This document shows positions 53,440 through 62,400 of a stretch of DNA of 64,000 nt, piece after piece; the first letter of the stretch is position 1; each line of letters begins with the position of its first letter. A program made the position numbers and the translations under genes. The DNA is from Oasisia sp. SBJ-2009. Lineage: Eukaryota; Annelida; Polychaeta; Sabellida; Siboglinidae. The stretch is taken from positions 34,744,324-34,808,323 of the forward strand of contig OZ024861.1 of assembly GCA_964017155.1 (NCBI GenBank), read 5' to 3'. The notes under the pieces were generated by a model. It was not told where the DNA came from, did no database searches, and was given only the letters and a program-made list of their open reading frames with translations.

Positions 53440-56400
53440 CTACAACACACAATAGAATACATCACATCTCCACCCAGGCTCCCAGTTGGGCATCACTGTC
53501 CTACAACACACAATAGAATACATCACATCTCCACCCAGGCTCCCAGTTGGGCATCACTGTCCTACAACACACAATAGAATACATCACATCTCCACCCAGA
53601 CTCCCAGTTGGGCATCACTGTCCTACAACACACATTAGAATACATCACATTTCCACCCAGACTCCCAATTGGGCATCACTGTCCTACAACACACATTAGA
53701 ATACATCACATCTCTACCCAGGCTCCCAATTGGGCATCACTGTCCTACAACACACATTAGAATACATCACATCTCTACCCAGACTCCCAGTTGGGCATCA
53801 CTGTCCTACAACACACATTAGAATACATCACATCTCTACCCAGGCTCCCAGTTGGGCATCACTGTCCTACAACACAAATTAGAATACATCACATTTCTCT
53901 TTTGTCCATAGCTGGCCATCAGTGTCCCACAGTACAGCATTTAAATATCTAACCTGTGCTCCAAGCAGGACATTGTTCTTAGGAACACAAAACATGGCTT
54001 TCACAGAATGACCATTCTTATGGAAGTGTATTATTTCTGTTCAAAGTTTGTTCTGTTCCCTGAAACTCCCTATTAAGGTCACACACCGGATGGACCAAAG
54101 TGGCCTGAATACTGACATGACAAAATTAACAGGACCAATTTTCTACCTAGTGGAACCTTAATAATACTGTCATACTACTCTCAGCTACTGAACTGAATCG
54201 AGAGGTGACCATAATATTAGTGAGATTAATTTCCTATAATTTACTGTTACAAAATAACTTGACCTTAATTGCAAAGTGGCTGCATTACTGAGATGACCAT
54301 AAATGAGGTTCTACTGTACTTTACTGCTATAGACACTCTCTGGGACTGTCCTAGAGTGATAATAATTATGAGATGCTGCACTAGCAAAGCAACCAATAAA
54401 CAAGGTTCAACTGTAAATGGACAAATCCGAGCACACAACTTCACAATGATTCACCTTCATGACGGAGTTCCTGTGCTCCTGCTCTATTTGCGGAGAAATG
54501 GAGTCGGAGCTCATAGCCCCAGTGTGCTCCACACGAGACGACCTTGTGGCCCGCACAAAGGTCGGCATGGATTTCGTCTTCTTGCGCTTCTTGTACTCTG
54601 TCATCAGACCCTGGATGGTGCGGGTCGAGGCGACAGAGTAAACCCTGTCTCCACTTCGTTGTTTTGAGTGCGTCGTAGGATCGGTGCTGTCACCTGGTGA
54701 GTCGCCGTGAGGTTCTATCATGGCCGTGCTCTCGTCAGTATTGTCACTATTGTCCTCTGTAGAATATAATGTCACAACCTTGTCACACTCTGCATGGAGA
54801 TGGTTGGCAACTCATACAGGTGTTAACATTCAGCTGAAATGCAGCTCTTTTTACATCAGTGCAATGGGGTGTTGCTTTGATTTAAAAAGAGCTATATTGG
54901 AAAATTATAATTTAAATTGTAATTAAAATGATAAAATCAACCAATCTGTGATTTTGCATTTTCCTACACATTTCTTACACACACAGTTTGTGACCTAGAC
55001 ATCTTTCATTTACAAAATGTCTATATCGCAGGTCTATTTTCATAAGTACGTCACTCTAAGCAACTTTTCAAACAAGTTGGCTGCATAAATTTGACAGAAC
55101 ATATGTTAAAAATTTTGCACAGAGATATTTAACAGTAGATTTTTTCATTTTATTTGTACTATGGTATAGGACAATTAATACCCATCAGACTCAAGTTTGC
55201 AGACACAGAGTCCTGCCAGGTGTTTCTTGGCCTGTCAATGGCAATTGTCCCCTCCACCACTAAGTTAGTTCACCACAATATATAACCATCTCACCCTGCA
55301 CCGTGACTGTCTTCACCATGTCACTGTCACACGTGGGCTGTGACTTCTTACTGAAGGTGTCAGCCACCCTCTGTCTGAGACTCCGATCTCGCTTCAGTGT
55401 CGGGACGTCATCGTGTGCCACTTGCAGGAACACAAGGACCTGAGTGGACAGGATGTCCGCGAGACTTGGCCCCTCATGCTCCAGGTACAGGTCCACGTAG
55501 GTCGTGCAGATCTCATCAAAGCCTCCCTGTATATAACAGAGATCATAATTATTATATTCATTTTCCACATAATTCAATACCCATGGCTGATGATTGCTTT
55601 GTGAGAGTTATATACAGAGACTACTGTCTCTGTGAATCAGGTTGTGTCCCACCCAAACAAAACAATTTTCTAACTTCTTCATGCCTAAATTTCATTAGGC
55701 ACAATAGCAGAGCATAGCATAGCATAGCATAGCATAGCATAGCATAGCATAGCATAGCATAGCATAGCATAGCATAGCATAGCATAGCATAGCATAGCAT
55801 AGCATAGCATAGCATAGCATAGCATAGCATAGCATAGCATAGCATAGCATAGCATAGCATAGCATAGCATAGCAGTACACCAGTCTCTCTGCCTTGGGGC
55901 TATTTAGAAATTTTGACCAGTCCATATCGCCTCAGTTCAATCAGCAGTTGAGATGGATACCAGTAAGAAGATATATTGAGCAGTAACTGCAGAATAGCGA
56001 CTTTCTTCCCGGAGAAACACTGTTTACCTCTGACTGTGGATGGTCTCACCTTTAGCATGTGCACAAACGTGTGCACATGTGCGTCGATGTGAGCACGTGG
56101 ACATGCGGGCGGGGGGTCACTAGCGAGCATGTCCTTGATGTTGTCTATACAGAGGCCATCCTGGTGTGCACAGATCTCCAGCAGGGCGTGCATGTAGACG
56201 GTGAGACTGACCGCGGTCAGTTTGTACAGGTTGGCCGCAGTGTTTGCGTGGGCCACCTTCTGCAGCAGGAACTTGAGGCCGGGCCGCGTGTCAAAGTCCC
56301 GCGTGACACAGTACGAGTCCCACAGACAGCCCAGGAGGGAGTCGACACAGCGGGCCGACAGACAGCTCAACACACCTGGCAACACACACCATTCACTGAC

Positions 56401-59400
56401 TCAGGTAACATGAGGGTGTCTGTTCAATGTGCATCTGCCCATAATTAACATGTGTATTAATTTGTAACAAGATGCTGCAGGCATTGAACAAAGAAAAATG
56501 GGGCAGGACAGAATATGAAAGATTATTGCAGTCGACTTGCATTGTTTTGGAAATATTGCTAATAAAACTCCTACCGACAATATGTTCAGTGCTAGCACTG
56601 ATATTTCTTGTTTTATGTGTTTGTTACTGACTTCTTGCACAGTTATTGTATGAAAAAAACTGGAGAAATTGCTTTTATTTTAGATATAATTATAAAGTAT
56701 TGGTGAAAGTGTAACTTACATCACTTCAGTTATCCATATCATGAGTATCAGGGAGTATGCAAATTTTAATTTCATACTGTTTCGAGTTCTCACATCTGTA
56801 GCTACCTTACCATCATAATCAACTATGTTACATTGTGTGTGCAGTCGTATGTAATTTTGTAAGTCAAGCAGTACCATACCAAGTTGTCCCATTCTGAAGA
56901 CGGGCATATATGAAGTCCTACCTGGAAGTTTCACATCCTGAATGAGGTCAACTCCATCGCTGCCATTGGTGGCGCCACTATCCACCCGCTGCCCACCACT
57001 AGGTGGCACTGCTGCTATGACGCTGCGTTCACAGGAGACCACGTTTGACGTGCCGTGAAGTAGGAGTGTTGCGACAGTCTGCATGAGCAGCTGGTGTGAG
57101 ATGAGGCCAACAACTACACTGCTGAATGACACCCTGCAACAACAGCAGACACTTTACACTTGTATATCAGTTGAACTACCATTTTTAACTGTTCCTAAAA
57201 AGTATATATATACATCAACAACAGTGAATTATCTAATTGTACATACTTACATATATGCCACTGTGGTATTTGAGATGTAATTTGATAAATATGCTTTCTG
57301 CAAAATTACCAGTTCCAGTCAGTCATTGTCTTTTGCACTGTTTTATCATAAAACTGCATATTATGTGAAATAAGTCTACATAGGGCATGTCTTATTTGAT
57401 TCTTCTTATGGCGTGTTTGTTACCCAGCTATCGTGAACTTTTAGAAATTTAGAATATGACCGCAGTTTGTGATTAATAAAAGGGCACGAAGTTCCTATTT
57501 TCCTCTACTTATCAACCTACAAGAGAGCAGCATACCACAACACAAGTGTTGTCAAGGGCAGACAATAAGACACTGTATGTTTGTGTGTTCAACCAAACAT
57601 GTACATACAGTAACATAAAAGCTTGCACAGTTAATTGTTAATCGATCAATCGATCGATCAATCAATCGACTGATGAGATCCCACACAGGGACCTACCTGG
57701 TCAACTTGCTGTCAGTACGAGTGTCCCCCTCTGTGGGAGGGTAGATAAGAAACACATATGACTGGTTCTCATCAAGGGCACTGTCCAGGGGCGACCTTCC
57801 ACCCTGCTGACTCTCAAGGAGAAACACCTGCAACCCACAGGACATGTGAGGTGACGGCTGAAGGGACGGGTCAACTTGCTACTACAGTCTACATTATGGA
57901 GCACGGTGGTGTCGTGGTTAAATGTCACACTGGTTCAACTCCTGCTGCATTTAATGCTGGCCCACTCTAGTAGCTCCAGTTCTGAAGCTGAAGGAACAAG
58001 AACCTGATATAGACAGCGATGGATAATTGTCAATTACTAGTCTTCAGGCAATAACTAGGTTATTAAACAATATATACGCAGTATAACGCTGAGGTTAAAC
58101 TACTTATTTGTATTTGTGCAATGATACAGCAAGTTTCTTTTTCACTTTTACACTCACCTGGTATGCAAAGTGACAGATGTGTTGACACTCACCTGGTGTG
58201 CGAGGTGACAGATGTGTGGACACTCACCTGGTGTGCGAGGTGACAGATGTGTTGACACTCACCTGGTGTGCGAGGTGACAGATGTGTGGACACTCACCTG
58301 GTCTGCGAGGTGACAGATGTGTGGACACTCACCTGGTGTGCGAGGTGTCAGATGTGTTGACACTCACCTGGTGTGCGAGGTGACACAGCCTGTCACAGCC
58401 TGCCTCTCCCTGGTCCTTGCGCACTGCCACCTTCACATGGCCGATGTCACCGTAGAAGTTGTCAGAGTTGGGCAGGAAGGGTGTCATCAGCTGCTGGAGA
58501 CTGTGGACACTGACATGACACGCCGCCCTGACGCCAGACACGGCGATGAACCACATCGACTCTGTCAACTCCGGCCCACAGCTCAACACACAGTGTCTGC
58601 AACATGACACGACACTACAACCTCACTGTAACGACCACATGACATGACACTACAACCTCACTGTAACGACCACATGACATGACACTACAACCTCACTGTG
58701 ACGACCACATCAAAGAGACATTCCATCAAAGAAGTTAGACTGTCCAGTGGACATCTTAATTTTTATTTATGAGGTCAGAGTTTAAGATTTTGCCATAAAT
58801 ATTTTGTAAAAGAAGCTGCAAAAAGTGAGCCGCACCTGATGCAGGAGCAGCCGAGACGAGAGAGCGACTCAGTGCACTGAGCCACACACTCCACCAACAC
58901 GTCCAGCAGCTGACTCAACATGAACTCTACAGCTGCCTCCTGCTCTGCTGCTGCTGTAACACAACATCACAGCCACTGTAACACATGACATGACCTGTCA
59001 CCGTATAATACATGATATGACCAATCACTGTAACACAACATCACCCATTGCTGTAACACACATGATCCGTCACTGTAACGCAACATGACCCGTCATTGTG
59101 ACACAGAAGATGTAAGACCACAATAAGGTGTTTGTCCACCATAACCCAACCAAAGAGGACCCTATAAAATCAGCATTATGCAGGTTGTCTGAATTTCTAT
59201 GAGAACATATATGGTGTGGAGTGAGTAGAAATTATGTTTTTGTGCAGCGTGGCATCAGAGCTGTCAAATTATGACAGCTGTCAGTTGGTGCATTTTCTGC
59301 ATATTAATACAGTTGTCATTTTGCTTGGTGATGTAATCAGGGGCAATCCGTGGGTAGTTCAAGCAGAAAAGGAGGGGTGTAAGGTTTGAAAGAAGTTTGT

Positions 59401-62400
59401 GGGAGCCTGAGGTTCACGAATTTCTCACAGAACTTCTGTCTGTGCAGTGTAAATATGCTGTGAAATTGTCAATAACAGTTCTCATCAAGATTAGTAGGAA
59501 ATGAAGGAAACATTATAATGGTTGCCTATGGAAAATGCAAATGTGGTCTGACTCCAGAACATGCCCTGACAGTGTGACACAGAACATGCCCCGACAGTAT
59601 ATAGTATGACACAGAAATGCCCCGACAGTGTGACACAGTCACACACAGCTACTTACTGGTGAACTGTAAGATGAACTCCACTATGAGGTCTGTGCACAGT
59701 CCACAGTACTGCTTGAAGTTGGCGAGTGACCCTGAATGCCAGTAGTTGTTGATCTGGTTGCCATGACGCAGCCACTGCTGCAGCTTGGGCAGCAGCAGGT
59801 GGTTGACACAGTACAGGGCAAAGGCAGCTCCTACAACATAGCACACTGCTGTGACAGGACAACAATGACAACAATGACAACTAGTGAGATCTGACAGGAC
59901 AGCAGTGACAAGTAAAGAATAGCAGAGACAGCTGTAACAGATATCAGGACAGCAGTGACTTCTGTGACAGCTATCAGGACAGCAGTGAGTGCTTTGACAG
60001 CTGTCAAGACAGTAGTGACAAGTAAAGAATAGCAGTGACAGCTGTGACAGATATCAGGACAGCAGTGACTTTTGTGACAGCTATCAGGCAGCAATGACTG
60101 CTGTGGGTAATAAGTAACAATTACAATAATTAGAACACATTAAATACACTTATATTTTTAAATATGTTAACAGCTGGCACTGACCAGGCACTTCTGCGGC
60201 TGAGCGGAGCAGGTCAAAGAGAGTCTGTAGGATCTGTGGCTGGTAGTTGCGTGTGCACGCAGACACAGTGTTAGTGAGTCCCTCCAGCACCAGAAACCAC
60301 ACTCGTAACACCCCTGTAGGCTTGTCCAACTGTCCCAAGGGCGTTGCCCTGTACCCCAACTCTGCTCCATCATCACTGCCTTCAGGGATTACGTCTCCGT
60401 TTGCGGTGCCATTGCGATGACTGTGTGGCGCATGTGGTGCCCATCCTGGTGGTGATGTCTCTGGGGGTGTCACACCAAAGGCGGCATGGAATGACGACAT
60501 GTCAAAGTTGGGGATCACCGGATCCACACAGTAGGGGCTGGCAGTGGTACGGATCCTGCAATGTCAACCAAAGTACTTACTGTCAGGTTCTAGGTGTAAT
60601 ATCTTTCTAAATATAACAAGTCATAGCATCAACCTCCAATTTCACCAAAATCGGTCAATAAGTCAACCAATAATATTTGTTGTACAAAACACAATTATAC
60701 AGAATGCATGGAACATGTCTTGTTAAAGTGAGCATGTCATCTACTAGATTTTATTTTATTTTATATTACGTTCTTATGATTACTACATCACAGTCTACAT
60801 GCATGTTGAAGGTTTATTGCCTGCCAATTTGTGTTTAGTTACTTTCTTAAGCTCGGAACAATGTTCGCTATTTGAAAGATTCAAACACGTTCAAATGATA
60901 AATAAAACATCCAGTTTCAAAACAAAACGTATTGGCAATAATGCCGAGGCAAGCAGAGTTCACAGCAATACCCTTAGATGCTTAACTTTCCCATGTTCTA
61001 CACAACAGGCTTCTGGCTACTAATTACTGCTCTGCCAATTCTGTGCAGACGCTGGCACCCTCCCTTTAACTTAACTTAGCAGAGCATTGGTGGAGATGGC
61101 ATGGTAAAAGTAAAGACCAGATCCACACCCATAAATCCTATATGTAGGAAGTGAGTGAACGGGATTCGAGACACACGAGAAAAGACGAAAGGTGGAAAGA
61201 TTAGGCTGCCGATAGAAAGAAGTGAAACAACGTCATAGTAATGTGTTTTTATTGATCTTAACTTATTTACTTATTTATCTTAGCTTATTTATTGTTATCT
61301 TGCCTTATGTATTTAGTTAATTTATATTTTAGGTTAGTGAACACATCGTATTAATGTGAAGCGCTTTGATTGATATTTAGTTAGCTAAAAAGCGCTATAT
61401 TAAGCAACGGAATTATTTTTATAAAATCTAGCAAGAACAATACAAAAGTACACTATTACACTAGTAGAGGAGCCAGATCTCACTCTTGTTCAAGGGAATC
61501 ACAAGGATGAAAACAAAATTCCTTTATGCCCCACCTGTCAGCATCACTGATGACAGGACAACTGGGCATGCTCCACATGGAGGCGAGGATGTTGCAGCAG
61601 TGCTGTAGGTAGCCCAGGGCCGGCAGACACAGACTCTCCGCTGTCACCTCCGTCACATCACTGCCTGAGTCAGAGTCGTCATTGTCATCACCGTCAGACT
61701 CTCCTGTCAAACACACACCTGTTACAGCACTTCCTAGAAATTATGGTTGAAACAAAAACACATTCAATTATTTTACGTCAAATCAAAGTATACCAAACAT
61801 CATAAAATAAATATGCAAGATATTTAAGTTGGAATAAACACTCAAATGCTTCATTCACCGTGTGCATCTCAAGGAGTCATTCATAAGGCATGATGCTAGG
61901 CAGATATGTCTTGCACCAAGCAGGAGTGTATAGAGGGCTCACATGAGTTGTTGAAGTTGGATATATTTCCACCTTTGTAGAAACTTATTCAGAGAATGTC
62001 AACATGTCATGTGCTAGTCAAGGGTTAAACTAATCAGGTATTTATAATGCACCATGTAGAAAACCCAGTTCAATGGTACAAATGATTTTGAAACCAAAGA
62101 AGTTTAAAAGTTATTAAATAAAAGTTCCAAACACTTAACAAGAAAACTCTACTGTATGTCACAGCTGTACTACTACTGCACTTAAATAAACACTGTGCAT
62201 GGAATTAACACACATTAAGAATGTTTTCCTGCTCTTACAGTACACATAAAAGAAGACATCTTATGCTACCAATCCACACCTGTGCCGTGAACATATTTCT
62301 GCAAACACAAGATGCAGTCAACAGCTGCATTGGAGAAGACAGCGACATTATCTGTGTTGAGGAAGACGTCAAATACATCAAGGACATTTGCGATGTGATG

